Of a DNA stretch of 64,000 nucleotides, positions 35,412 through 44,245 are shown piece after piece. Under the pieces are notes generated by a model. It was not told the DNA's origin, searched no databases, and was given only the letters and a program-made list of their open reading frames with translations. Made by a program: the position numbers and the translations under genes. Origin of the DNA: Orlajensenia sp037404875 (GTDB lineage: Bacteria; Actinomycetota; Actinomycetes; Actinomycetales; Microbacteriaceae); contig NZ_JBBELO010000039.1 of NCBI RefSeq assembly GCF_037404875.1, positions 62,001 through 126,000 of the forward strand, read 5' to 3'. Within the stretch, counting starts at the first letter, position 1; the number at the start of each line of letters is the position of its first letter.

Positions 35412-37235
35412 GTGAAACAGTTCGATGCGCCCGCCCTCTCGCCGGCGGATCCCGACGCCAATGCCACCGACCTGCTCGTGGATCGCGTCGCACGCACGCC
35501 GGACGCCGTCCTGTTCTCGGTTCCCGCGGGCGCCGGCTGGTCGCCGATCACCACCGCCGAATTCCACCGTCAGGTCGTTGCGCTCGCCAAGGGCTTCGTC
35601 GCCGCCGGCATCCAGCCCGGCGACAAGGTCGGCCTGATGTCGAAGACGCGCTACGAGTGGACGCTCATCGACTTCGCCATGTGGTTCGCGGGCGCCGTGC
35701 TCGTTCCGGTGTATGAGACGAGCTCCCCCAGCCAGATCCGCTGGAATCTCAGCGACTCGGGCGCCGTTGCCCTCATCCTCGAGACTCCCGAGATGTTCTC
35801 CCGCTTCGACGAGGTGCACCCCGAGCTCCCGCTCATCGACCGCGTCTGGCAGATCGATCTCGGCGATCTGGACAAGCTGGCCGCCCAGGGCGCCGAGGTG
35901 TCGGATGCCGAGATCGAGCGGCGACGCAACCTGGCCGTCGGAAGCGACATCGCGACCCTCATCTACACCTCGGGCTCCACCGGCAAGCCCCGCGGATGCG
36001 TGCTCACCCACGCCAACTTCGTGGAGACGAGCCGCAACGCGGCCCTCGGCCTCGGCGAGGTGCTCGAGAACGCCTCGACCCTGCTCTTCATCACGACGGC
36101 ACACGTGTTCGCCCGCCTCATCGCGGTGCTCTCGGTGCACGCCGGCGTGCACGTGGGCCACCAGCCTGACACGCGCCAGCTCCTTCCCGCCATGGAGAGC
36201 TTCAAGCCGACCTTCCTGCTCGCCGTGCCGCGCGTGTTCGAGAAGGTGTACAACTCCGCCGAGCAGAAGGCGGAGGCCGGCGGAAAGGGCAAGATCTTCC
36301 GGGCCGCGGCAACGGCCGCGATCGAGCACTCGCGACTGCTCGAGAACGGCGAGAAGGTGCCGCTCGGCCTGCGGGTGAAGTTCGCCGTCTTCGACCGCCT
36401 CGTCTTCGCGAAGCTGCGCAAGGCGCTCGGCGGCCGGGTCCGCTACGCCGTCTCCGGTTCGGCGCCGCTCGGATCGCGTCTCGGCCACTTCTACCACAGC
36501 CTCGGCATCACCATCCTCGAGGGCTACGGCCTGACCGAGACGACGGCTCCCGCGACGGTCAACCGTCCGGCGAAGTCCAAGATCGGCACCGTCGGTCCCG
36601 CGTTGCCGGGAGTCTCCCTGCGTATCGAAGACGACGGCGAGATCCTCGTCAAGGGCGTCAACGTGTTCAAGGAGTACTGGAAGAACCCCGAGGCGACCGC
36701 GGCAGCACTCGACGACGGCTGGCTGCGCACCGGCGACCTCGGCACGCTCGACCAGGACGGCTTCCTCACCATCACCGGCCGCAAGAAGGAGATCATCGTG
36801 ACGGCCGGCGGGAAGAACGTCGCTCCCGCGGTGCTCGAGGACCCCATCCGGGCCAACCCGCTCGTGGGCCAGGTCATCGTCGTCGGCGACGCCAAGCCCT
36901 TCATCGGGGCCCTCGTCACCCTCGACGCCGAGATGCTGCCGGTGTGGCTCGGCAACAACGGCGAGGATGCCGGCATGAGCCTCGCCGAGGCGGCCGTGAA
37001 CCCGATCGTCATCGCCGAGATCCAGCGGGCCATCGACGCCGCCAACGAGACCGTCTCGCGCGCCGAGTCCATCCGGAAGTTCACCGTGCTCGCGACCGAC
37101 CTCACCGAGGAGAGCGGCCACCTCACCCCGAAGCTGAGCATCAAGCGGCACGTCATCCTGAAGGACTTCGCCCAGGTGATCGACGAGATGTACTCCGGCG
37201 CTCCCGCGACGCAGGGCTACAGCCTGGCCCAGTAG
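35412..37235 (+). CDS. Long-chain acyl-CoA synthetase (FadD15 type)
   Basis: 607 residues, ANL superfamily. The adenylation motif YTSGSTGKPRGCVLTH is near residue 180, the A5 region YGLTETTAP near 365, and the hinge GWLRTGDLGTLDQDGFLTITGRKKEIIVTAGGKNVAP near 430-468. The C-terminal lysine is in LSIKRHV. It activates fatty acids to acyl-CoA. I chose GTG 35412 because AAGGAGAT lies 6 nt upstream; the in-frame extension to 35364 has no family match. It lies divergent from glk and near a PlsC-like gene, so a role in phospholipid or wall-lipid supply is plausible. Confidence 0.94.
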   Translation: MKQFDAPALSPADPDANATDLLVDRVARTPDAVLFSVPAGAGWSPITTAEFHRQVVALAKGFVAAGIQPGDKVGLMSKTRYEWTLIDFAMWFAGAVLVPVYETSSPSQIRWNLSDSGAVALILETPEMFSRFDEVHPELPLIDRVWQIDLGDLDKLAAQGAEVSDAEIERRRNLAVGSDIATLIYTSGSTGKPRGCVLTHANFVETSRNAALGLGEVLENASTLLFITTAHVFARLIAVLSVHAGVHVGHQPDTRQLLPAMESFKPTFLLAVPRVFEKVYNSAEQKAEAGGKGKIFRAAATAAIEHSRLLENGEKVPLGLRVKFAVFDRLVFAKLRKALGGRVRYAVSGSAPLGSRLGHFYHSLGITILEGYGLTETTAPATVNRPAKSKIGTVGPALPGVSLRIEDDGEILVKGVNVFKEYWKNPEATAAALDDGWLRTGDLGTLDQDGFLTITGRKKEIIVTAGGKNVAPAVLEDPIRANPLVGQVIVVGDAKPFIGALVTLDAEMLPVWLGNNGEDAGMSLAEAAVNPIVIAEIQRAIDAANETVSRAESIRKFTVLATDLTEESGHLTPKLSIKRHVILKDFAQVIDEMYSGAPATQGYSLAQ

Positions 37236-37240
37236 GGCGA

Positions 37241-37268
37241 ACGGCCGCCTGCGCGAGCAGGCGGCCGT
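37241..37268. terminator. Perfect 12-bp hairpin with GCGA tetraloop
   Basis: ACGGCCGCCTGC (37241-37252) pairs perfectly with 37257-37268 around a GNRA-type GCGA loop. It sits between the convergent fadD and def genes and has no U-tract on either side. Likely a bidirectional terminator of the no-U-tail type. Confidence 0.75.
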
Positions 37269-37299
37269 CCTCGCGGCGCTCCTGCGGCGCCCCCGCGGG

Positions 37300-37791
37300 T
37301 CAGAACCAGTCGGACTCGCGGATCTGCTTCATCGCCGCACGGCGGTTCGGCTTCTCGAGCCGGTCGAGGTAGAGCAGGCCGTCGAGGTGATCGGTCTCGT
37401 GCTGCAGCGCCTGTGCCATCAGGCCATCGCCGGAGACCTCGACGGGGTTGCCGTCCAGGTCGATCCCCCTCGCACGGGCGAAGGGATAGCGCGGGGTCGG
37501 ATACCAGAGTCCGGGTACCGACAGGCAGCCCTCCTCGACCTGCTCCACCTCCCCCGCGAGCTCGACGATCTCGGGGTTGAGGATGTAGCCCACCTCCCCG
37601 TCGATGTTGTAGCTGAACGCCCGCAGGTTCACGCCGATCTGCGCGGCCGCCACGCCGGCGCGCCCGGGAAGCTTCACGCTGTCGACGAGGTCGGCCACGA
37701 GGGCGCGCACGCCGTCGTCGATCGCTCCGATGGGCTCGGACACCGTCTTCAGCACAGGGTCGCCGAAGAGGCGGATCTCACGCTCTGTCAT
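37300..37791 (-). CDS. def: Peptide deformylase
   Basis: 163 residues. All three PDF motifs are present: motif 1 GVAAAQIG (a slight change from GxGLAAxQ), motif 2 EEGCLSVPG with the metal-binding cysteine, and motif 3 QHETDHLDG with the HExxH-type histidines and glutamate. It removes the formyl group from nascent N-formylmethionine. It follows the EspI-like ATPase after 28 nt on the same strand. A weak GAAAG lies before the ATG. Confidence 0.95.
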   Translation of the reverse strand: MTEREIRLFGDPVLKTVSEPIGAIDDGVRALVADLVDSVKLPGRAGVAAAQIGVNLRAFSYNIDGEVGYILNPEIVELAGEVEQVEEGCLSVPGLWYPTPRYPFARARGIDLDGNPVEVSGDGLMAQALQHETDHLDGLLYLDRLEKPNRRAAMKQIRESDWF

Positions 37792-37819
37792 GGTTTCTTT
37801 CGTTCGATGTCGGCGCGGC

Positions 37820-39199
37820 TCAGTGGCCGCCGTCGCCGGGCAGTCCCTCGACGACGAGTGCGGCGAGCACGCGCGCGGAATGCCGAGTGAGTGGTTTCAG
37901 GTCTTTCCAGTGGATGACGGAACCGGCGGCGAGCACGGGGTCGTAGGGGATGCGGACGACCTCGCGCACCCGCGAGGCGAAGTGCCTGTCGATCTCTTCC
38001 AGCTTCACGAGATTCGTGGCCTGCGTCGCGGTGTTCAGCGCGACCACGGAGTTCTTGACCAGGTCCGCGTAGCCGTTCGCCTCGAGCCAGGTGAGGGTCT
38101 CCGACGCCAGTCGGGCCTCGTCGACGCTGCCGCCGGAGACGATGACGATCGAATCCGCCCGCTGAAGGGTCGCGCGCATGACCGAGTGCACGATGCCGGT
38201 GCCGCAGTCGGTGAGCACGATCGAGTAGAACCGGGCCGAGAGGTCGGCGACGACGTTGTAGTCGTCGGCCTCGAACGCCTCGGAGAGCAGCGGGTCGGTG
38301 TCGGACGCGAGGATGTCCAGGCGGGTCTCGTCGCGCGAGACGAGCGCCGAGAAGTCGGTGTAGCCGCCGATGGAGGGCGCCTTGCCGACGACGTCGCGCA
38401 CGGTCGCGCCGGTCTGCTTGGTGATGCGTTCGGAGAGCGTTCCGCGGTCGGGGTTGGCGTCGATGGCGACGACCCGGTCCTCACGGGCATCCGCGAGCGC
38501 CATGCCGAGCAGGGCCGTGACGGTCGTCTTGCCGACGCCACCCTTGCGGGTGAGCACGGGAACGAAGCGGGTTCCGCCGCCGAAGGGTCGCTGGATGCGT
38601 TCGTCGAGGTTCTTGCGGGCCCGCACGGCACGCGAGTCTCCGAGATTGACGAGGTGGCCCGTCGCGTTGTAGACCACGCGGTTCCAGCCGCCCTCGGGCG
38701 CCGGGCGGGTCTTGCGGCTGGACTCGAGCAGCCGCTCGGGGGTGAGCATGCTCGCCGTCTCGGGACCGGCCGGCCGCGGAGGCGCCTTGGCCGAGGCGCC
38801 CTTCGAGGCGACGGCCTTGGTGGTTCCCGCTGTGGCGGAGGTGGCCGAGGGCGAGGATGCCGGCTTCTGGGCGCCGGCTCCCGCGCCGTCCGCGGAGCCC
38901 GCAGCCGGACCCTGGCCGCGGTGCAGTCCGCGCGTCGGCCCCGTCGTCACCGGAATGGAGTGCGTCGACACGTCGGCCGCCCGCACCGGCTGCAGGGTGA
39001 TCTCGCCCCGCGCCACGTCGTCATCGGACTCGGTGTCGCGGGGGGTGCTCAGGTCGATGGTGACGCCGAAGCTCTCGGGCAGCGCAGCGGCCAGCGTCGG
39101 CCCGGTCTGGGGCGGAAGCTCGCTGTTGTACTCGTCCACCGGCTCCTGCCGTCCCCGACGGGCGCGCGCGTCGGCGCCGTCACCGCCCTGGTCCGTCAC
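37820..39199 (-). CDS. EspI-like MinD/ParA family ATPase
   Basis: 459 residues. The first 165 are low complexity, rich in Pro, Ala, Ser and Thr. Then comes the segment GGWNRVVYNATGHLVNLGDSR typical of ESX-associated MinD-like proteins, and a deviant Walker A KGGVGKTT at about residues 219-226. A Walker A' region (VVAIDANPD) and LTDCGTGI follow. Such ATPases (EspI/Rv3888c type) are linked to type VII secretion or to unknown partitioning tasks. I chose GTG 39199 because AAGGAG lies 6 nt upstream; the TTG eight codons earlier has no such site. It lies between pyc and def, away from any visible ESX genes. Confidence 0.8.
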   Translation of the reverse strand: MTDQGGDGADARARRGRQEPVDEYNSELPPQTGPTLAAALPESFGVTIDLSTPRDTESDDDVARGEITLQPVRAADVSTHSIPVTTGPTRGLHRGQGPAAGSADGAGAGAQKPASSPSATSATAGTTKAVASKGASAKAPPRPAGPETASMLTPERLLESSRKTRPAPEGGWNRVVYNATGHLVNLGDSRAVRARKNLDERIQRPFGGGTRFVPVLTRKGGVGKTTVTALLGMALADAREDRVVAIDANPDRGTLSERITKQTGATVRDVVGKAPSIGGYTDFSALVSRDETRLDILASDTDPLLSEAFEADDYNVVADLSARFYSIVLTDCGTGIVHSVMRATLQRADSIVIVSGGSVDEARLASETLTWLEANGYADLVKNSVVALNTATQATNLVKLEEIDRHFASRVREVVRIPYDPVLAAGSVIHWKDLKPLTRHSARVLAALVVEGLPGDGGH

Positions 39200-39237
39200 G
39201 GTCGGCTCCTTCCTCGCGGGCAATCCAGCACGACAGC

Positions 39238-42200
39238 CTATCCTGCCCGCACCACGACGAGCAGGTCACCGGCGTCCACCTGCTGGGTACGCGGGATGGC
39301 GACCCGTTCGATGACGCCCGCGACGGGCGTCGTGATGGCCGCCTCCATCTTCATCGCCTCGATGGAGGCGACGGCCTGGCCGGCCTGGACGCTCGCGCCG
39401 ACCTCGACCTGCAGGGTGACGACGCCCGAGAACGGTGCCGCGACCTGTCCGGGCTGGTTGGCGTCGGCCTTCTCGGCCGCCTTGGACTCGACGGCGATGC
39501 CGCGATCGCGGACGAAGACCGGGCGCAACTGGCCGTTCAGCGTCGTCATGACGGTGCGCATGCCCTTGTCGTCGGCCTCGCCGATCGCCTCGAGACCCGC
39601 GTAGAGCCGTACTCCCTTGTCGATCTCGACGACGTGCTCGCTCCCCTGGCGCAGCCCGTACAGGTAGTCGGGGGTCTCGACGACGGAGAGGTCGCCGAAG
39701 AGTTCCCGGATCTGCTCGAACTGGCGGGTGGGCGCCGGGAAGAGCAGGCGGTTCAGCGTCGCCCGACGGGTCTGCGAGTCGGCCGCCAGGTCGGCGGCAT
39801 CCTCGGGGCTGATCTCGGTCACGCCGACGCGGACGGTACGGCCGGCGAGGACCTTGCTGCGGAAGGGCTCCGGCCATCCGCCGGGGAGCTCGCCGAGCTC
39901 TCCGGCCATGAAGCCGATCACGGATTCGGGGATGTCGTACTTCTGCGGGTTCGCCTCGAAGTCGGCCGGGTCGGCGTGCACGGCGGCGAGCTGCAGCGCG
40001 AGGTCGCCGACGACCTTCGAGGAGGGCGTGACCTTGGGGATGCGACCGAGGATGCGGTTGGCGGCCGCGTACATGTCTTCGACGAGCTCGAAGTCCTCTG
40101 CCAGGCCCAGGGCGATCGCCTGCTGCCGCAGGTTGGAGAGCTGGCCCCCGGGGATCTCGTGGTGGTAGACGCGGCCGGTGGGGCCAGGAAGCCCGGACTC
40201 GAAGGGCCGGTAGACCTTGCGCACGGCCTCCCAGTAGGGCTCGAGGTCCGAGACCGCGTCCAGCGAGAGGCCCGTGTCGCGCGGCGTGTGCGCGAGCGCG
40301 GCGACGAGTGAGGATGCGGAGGGCTGGCTCGTCGTTCCGGCCATCGGCGCGCTCGCGACGTCGACGGCATCCACCCCGGCGGCGGCGGCCGCGAGCAGGG
40401 TCGCGAGCTGGCCCCCGGCCGTGTCGTGCGTGTGCAGGTGCACGGGCAGGTCGAAGCGCTCACGGAAGGCGGTCACGAGCTTCGTCGCGGCGGCGGGGCG
40501 CAGCAGGCCCGCCATGTCCTTGATCGCGAGCACGTGGGCGCCCGACTCGACGATGGCCTCCGCGAGTCGCAGGTAGTAGTCGAGGGTGTAGAGGTCCTCG
40601 GCCGGGTCGAGCAGGTCGCCGGTGTAGCACACCGCCACCTCGGCGATCGCGTGCCCCTCCGCGAGCACGGCGTCGATCGCGGGGCGCATCTGGCCGACGT
40701 CGTTGAGCGCGTCGAAGATGCGGAAGATGTCGATGCCCGTTGCGGCGGCCTCGGCCACGAACGCCTCGGTCACCGCCGTCGGGTACGGCGTGTAGCCGAC
40801 CGTGTTGCGTCCGCGCAGCAGCATCTGGATGTTGATGTTCGGCAGCGCCTGGCGCAGGGAGGCCAGCCGCTCCCACGGGTCTTCGCCGAGGAAACGCAGG
40901 GCGACGTCGTAGGTCGCCCCGCCCCACGCCTCGACGGAGAGCAGTTGCGGGGTCATCCGGGCGACGTAGGGGGCGACGGCCGCGAGGTCGCGGGTGCGCA
41001 CGCGGGTGGCCAGCAGCGACTGGTGCGCGTCACGGAAGGTCGTGTCGGTGACCGCGAGCGGCTGCTGGGCGCGCAGGGCCGCCGCGAAGCCGGCCGGGCC
41101 GAGCTCGAGCAGCCGCTGGCGGGAACCATCGGGTGCCGGGGTGCTGAGATCGATGGAGGGCAGCTTGTCGATTGGGTTGCCGCCGATCGGGCGGGCGCCG
41201 TTCGGCTGGTTCACGGTCACGTCGGCGAGCCAGTTGAGGATCTTCGTGCCGCGGTCCTTCGAGGGCCGGCCGCGCACGAGACCGGGCCGCTCGTCGATGA
41301 AGGAGGTGCTGAGGTCGCCGTGCTGGAAGTCGGGGTCTTCGAGCACCGCCTGCAGGAAGGGGATGTTCGTCGAGACGCCGCGGATGCGGAACTCGGCGAG
41401 GGCACGGCGGGCGCGCGCCACCGCGGCGGGAAAATCGCGGCCGCGGCAGGTGAGCTTCGCGAGCATCGAGTCGAAGTGCGGGCTGATCTGGGCGCCGGGG
41501 TTGATCGTTCCGCCGTCGAGGCGCACGCCGGCCCCGCCCGGGGAGCGGTAGGTGGTGATCTTGCCCGTGTCGGGGCGGAAGCCCGCCGTGGGGTCCTCCG
41601 TCGTGATGCGGCACTGCAGCGCCGCGCCGCGCAGCTGGATGTTCTGCTGCTGCAGGCCGAGGTCGGCCAGACTCTCGCCGGCGGCGATGCGGATCTGGGA
41701 CTGCACGAGGTCCACGTCCGTGACCTCTTCCGTCACGGTGTGCTCGACCTGGATGCGCGGGTTCATCTCGATGAAGACGTGCTTGCCCGCGCGCTCGCCA
41801 GCCGTGTCGAGCAGGAACTCGACCGTGCCCGCGTTGACGTAGCCGATGGAGCGGGCGAAGGCGATGGCGTCGCGGTAGAGCGCCTGCCGGGTCTCCTCGG
41901 GAAGGTTCGGGGCCGGCGCGATCTCGATGACCTTCTGGTGGCGGCGCTGCACGGAGCAGTCCCGCTCGAACAGGTGCACGGTCTCGCCGGTGGCGTCGGC
42001 GAGCACCTGCACCTCGATGTGCCGGGGTCGCAGCACGGCCTGCTCGAGGAACATGGTGGGGTCGCCGAAGGCGCTGTCGGCCTCGCGCATGGCCTCGGCC
42101 AGGGCCGCCCGCAGCTTGTCCTTGCTGTCGACCCTGCGCATCCCACGACCGCCGCCGCCGGCGACGGCCTTGGCGAAGATGGGGAACCCGATCGCGTCGG

Positions 42201-42642
42201 CACCGGCGAGAAGCTCGTCGATGTCGCGCGAGGGCGGCGTGGAGGCCAGCACGGGAACGCCGGCGGCGATCGCGTGCTCCTTGGCGGTGACCTTGTTTCC
42301 GGCCATCTCGAGCACGCTCTTGCCCGGCCCAATGAACGTGATGCCCGCTGCGGCGGCCGCCTCGGCGAGCTCGGGGTTCTCCGAGAGGAAGCCGTAGCCC
42401 GGGTAGATGGCGTCGGCACCCGACTCGCGGGCGACGCGGATGATCTCGGCGACATCCAGATACGCGCGCACCGGATGCCCGGGCTCGCCGATCTGGTACG
42501 CCTCGTCGGCCTTCAGGCGGTGCAGGGAGTTGCGGTCTTCGAACGGGAAGACGGCGACGGTCCTCGCTCCCAATTCGTAAGCGGCCCGGAACGCTCGGAT
42601 GGCGATTTCACCGCGGTTGGCAACAAGGATCTTCGTGAACAT
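39238..42642 (-). CDS. pyc: Pyruvate carboxylase
   Basis: 1134 residues in one chain. The biotin carboxylase domain (about 1-450) starts ILVANRGEIAIRAFRAA and contains GGGGRGMR and the catalytic FIEMNPRIQVEHTVTEEVT. The carboxyltransferase domain (about 530-800) contains TFRDAHQSLLATRVRT and AIKDMAGLL with the metal-binding lysine. The C-terminal biotin carrier ends with EAMKMEAAI. It makes oxaloacetate from pyruvate and bicarbonate for the TCA cycle. GAAAGG precedes the ATG. Divergent from the ParA-like gene. Confidence 0.98.
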   Translation of the reverse strand: MFTKILVANRGEIAIRAFRAAYELGARTVAVFPFEDRNSLHRLKADEAYQIGEPGHPVRAYLDVAEIIRVARESGADAIYPGYGFLSENPELAEAAAAAGITFIGPGKSVLEMAGNKVTAKEHAIAAGVPVLASTPPSRDIDELLAGADAIGFPIFAKAVAGGGGRGMRRVDSKDKLRAALAEAMREADSAFGDPTMFLEQAVLRPRHIEVQVLADATGETVHLFERDCSVQRRHQKVIEIAPAPNLPEETRQALYRDAIAFARSIGYVNAGTVEFLLDTAGERAGKHVFIEMNPRIQVEHTVTEEVTDVDLVQSQIRIAAGESLADLGLQQQNIQLRGAALQCRITTEDPTAGFRPDTGKITTYRSPGGAGVRLDGGTINPGAQISPHFDSMLAKLTCRGRDFPAAVARARRALAEFRIRGVSTNIPFLQAVLEDPDFQHGDLSTSFIDERPGLVRGRPSKDRGTKILNWLADVTVNQPNGARPIGGNPIDKLPSIDLSTPAPDGSRQRLLELGPAGFAAALRAQQPLAVTDTTFRDAHQSLLATRVRTRDLAAVAPYVARMTPQLLSVEAWGGATYDVALRFLGEDPWERLASLRQALPNINIQMLLRGRNTVGYTPYPTAVTEAFVAEAAATGIDIFRIFDALNDVGQMRPAIDAVLAEGHAIAEVAVCYTGDLLDPAEDLYTLDYYLRLAEAIVESGAHVLAIKDMAGLLRPAAATKLVTAFRERFDLPVHLHTHDTAGGQLATLLAAAAAGVDAVDVASAPMAGTTSQPSASSLVAALAHTPRDTGLSLDAVSDLEPYWEAVRKVYRPFESGLPGPTGRVYHHEIPGGQLSNLRQQAIALGLAEDFELVEDMYAAANRILGRIPKVTPSSKVVGDLALQLAAVHADPADFEANPQKYDIPESVIGFMAGELGELPGGWPEPFRSKVLAGRTVRVGVTEISPEDAADLAADSQTRRATLNRLLFPAPTRQFEQIRELFGDLSVVETPDYLYGLRQGSEHVVEIDKGVRLYAGLEAIGEADDKGMRTVMTTLNGQLRPVFVRDRGIAVESKAAEKADANQPGQVAAPFSGVVTLQVEVGASVQAGQAVASIEAMKMEAAITTPVAGVIERVAIPRTQQVDAGDLLVVVRAG

Positions 42643-42708
42643 GCAGGCCTTTCACAGCACCCCGACAGGGGCAACGCAGCGGTTTAGGTTCTCCCAGACT
42701 AGTAAAGG

Positions 42709-42714
42709 TAACGT
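42709..42714 (+). promoter_or_regulatory. Candidate -10 element of the ParA-like gene
   Basis: TAACGT 8 nt before the GTG at 42723, with no Shine-Dalgarno. It implies a leader of one or two nucleotides or none. Confidence 0.4.
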
Positions 42715-42722
42715 ATCTGTTT

Positions 42723-43532
42723 GTGCACGTACTCTCCGTCAGCTCCTTGAAGGGAGGCGTCGGCAAGACAACGGTGACCCTCGGACTGGCCTCGGCCGCA
42801 TTCGCCCGTGGAATCCGCACGCTTGTCGTCGACCTCGACCCGCAGTCTGACGTGTCGACGGGAATGGCCGTCAGCATCGCCGGACACCTCAACGTCGCCG
42901 ATGTGCTGGCGAGCCCGAAAGAGAAGATCGTGCGCAGCGCGATCGCCACGAGCGGGTGGACGCGGGGTCGCCCGAATTCGACGCTCGACGTCATGATCGG
43001 CAGCCCGTCGGCGATCAACTTCGACGGACCGCATCCGCATGAGCGCGACATCTGGAAGCTCGAGGACGCTCTCGAGACGATCGAGGACGAATACGACCTC
43101 GTCCTCGTGGACTGCGCGCCGACCCTGAACGCGCTCACCCGCACGGCGTGGGCCGCGAGTGACCGCGTCGCCGTCGTCACCGAGCCCGGCCTGTTCTCCG
43201 TCGCGGCCGCGGACCGCGCACTGCGCGCCATCGAGGAGATCCGCCGCGGCATGTCGAGCCGTCTCCAGCCGCTCGGCATCATCGTGAACCGCACCCGCGT
43301 CGCCTCACTCGAGCACCAGTACCGCATCAAGGAGCTGCGCGACATGTTCGGGCCGCTCGTGCTCTCCCCCCAGCTGCCGGAGCGCACCTCATTGCAGCAG
43401 GCGCAGGGCGCCGGTCAGCCGCTGCACGCCTGGCCGGGCGAGAGCGCCCTGGAGATGGCGCGCTACTTCGACCAGCTGCTGGACCGGGTGCTGCGCACCG
43501 CGCGCATCGGCGAGTACGCCAACCTCGCCTAG
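42723..43532 (+). CDS. ParA family ATPase
   Basis: 269 residues. It opens with the deviant Walker A VSSLKGGVGKTTVTLGLASA and has Walker A' DLDPQSDVST and Walker B LVLVDCAPTLN. ParA ATPases drive chromosome or cargo partitioning by ATP-dependent nucleoid binding. No ParB gene is adjacent, so this is an orphan ParA (as in many actinobacteria) rather than the oriC-linked Soj. It converges with the MerR gene at 43596. A function in positioning a cell-pole or metabolic complex is possible but not shown. Confidence 0.88.
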   Translation: MHVLSVSSLKGGVGKTTVTLGLASAAFARGIRTLVVDLDPQSDVSTGMAVSIAGHLNVADVLASPKEKIVRSAIATSGWTRGRPNSTLDVMIGSPSAINFDGPHPHERDIWKLEDALETIEDEYDLVLVDCAPTLNALTRTAWAASDRVAVVTEPGLFSVAAADRALRAIEEIRRGMSSRLQPLGIIVNRTRVASLEHQYRIKELRDMFGPLVLSPQLPERTSLQQAQGAGQPLHAWPGESALEMARYFDQLLDRVLRTARIGEYANLA

Positions 43533-43547
43533 CTTCGGCGCCGATCG

Positions 43548-43595
43548 TCCGCCCCGCGGCGCGCGAGCTGAGCGGCGCGTGTGGTGTGGGGCGGA
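43548..43595. terminator. Possible imperfect hairpin between convergent genes
   Basis: TCCGCCCC (43548-43555) pairs with GGGGCGGA (43588-43595), and a second short GC stem can form inside. It fills the gap between the ParA-like and MerR genes. Internal mismatches and a long loop make this a weak call. Confidence 0.4.
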
Positions 43596-44144
43596 TCAGC
43601 CGGTCTTGCGCACGGCGCGACGCACGGCCAGTTCGTCCATGTGATCGCTCGGCTGCATGTCGAGTTCGACGAGGCTGGACTCCACCTCGCGCAGCACCTT
43701 GCCCACGGCGATGCCGAAGACGCCCTGGCCGCGGCTCACGAGGTCGATGACCTCGTCGTCGGAGGTGCAGAGGTACACGCTGGCGCCGTCGCTCATGAGC
43801 GTCGTCTGCGCCAGGTCGTTGACGCCGGCCTCGCGCAGCTGGTTCACGGCGGTGCGGATCTGCTGGAGCGAGATGCCGGTGTCCAGAAGGCGCTTGACGA
43901 GCTTCAGCACCAGGATGTCGCGGAAGCCGTAGAGACGCTGCGAACCCGAACCCGCTGCTCCCCGAACCGTCGGCTCGACGAGTTCGGTGCGTGCCCAGTA
44001 GTCGAGCTGGCGGTAGCTGATGCCCGCAGCGCGGGCGGCGACGGCGCCGCGGTAGCCCGTGGAGGCATCCATCTCGGGCAGTCCGTCGGTGAAGAGGAGA
44101 CCGAGGTCGTAACGCTCGGAATCACTCCGGCTGAGTTCACTCAT
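43596..44144 (-). CDS. MerR family regulator, Rv1830 type
   Basis: 182 residues. The HTH is ISYRQLDYWARTELVEPTVRGAAGSGSQRLYGFRDILVLKLVKRLLDTGISLQQI at about residues 40-97, followed by a conserved C-terminal part with QGVFGIAVGKVLREVE. It matches the second MerR protein of the mycobacterial garA-Rv1828-Rv1829-Rv1830 block. Its target and ligand are unknown. GAAAGAGG lies 6 nt before the ATG. About 100 nt separates it from the FtsR-like gene; the bifunctional nuclease gene found between them in mycobacteria is missing here. Confidence 0.87.
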   Translation of the reverse strand: MSELSRSDSERYDLGLLFTDGLPEMDASTGYRGAVAARAAGISYRQLDYWARTELVEPTVRGAAGSGSQRLYGFRDILVLKLVKRLLDTGISLQQIRTAVNQLREAGVNDLAQTTLMSDGASVYLCTSDDEVIDLVSRGQGVFGIAVGKVLREVESSLVELDMQPSDHMDELAVRRAVRKTG

Positions 44145-44245
44145 GGTCGGCCTCTTTCAACGGTGCGGGCGGAACAGCACCGCTGCTCTCAACGGTAGCG
44201 ATGCGAGTGTGCTGCCTCAATGATCCGCTCCCAGCGTGTCGCCGA

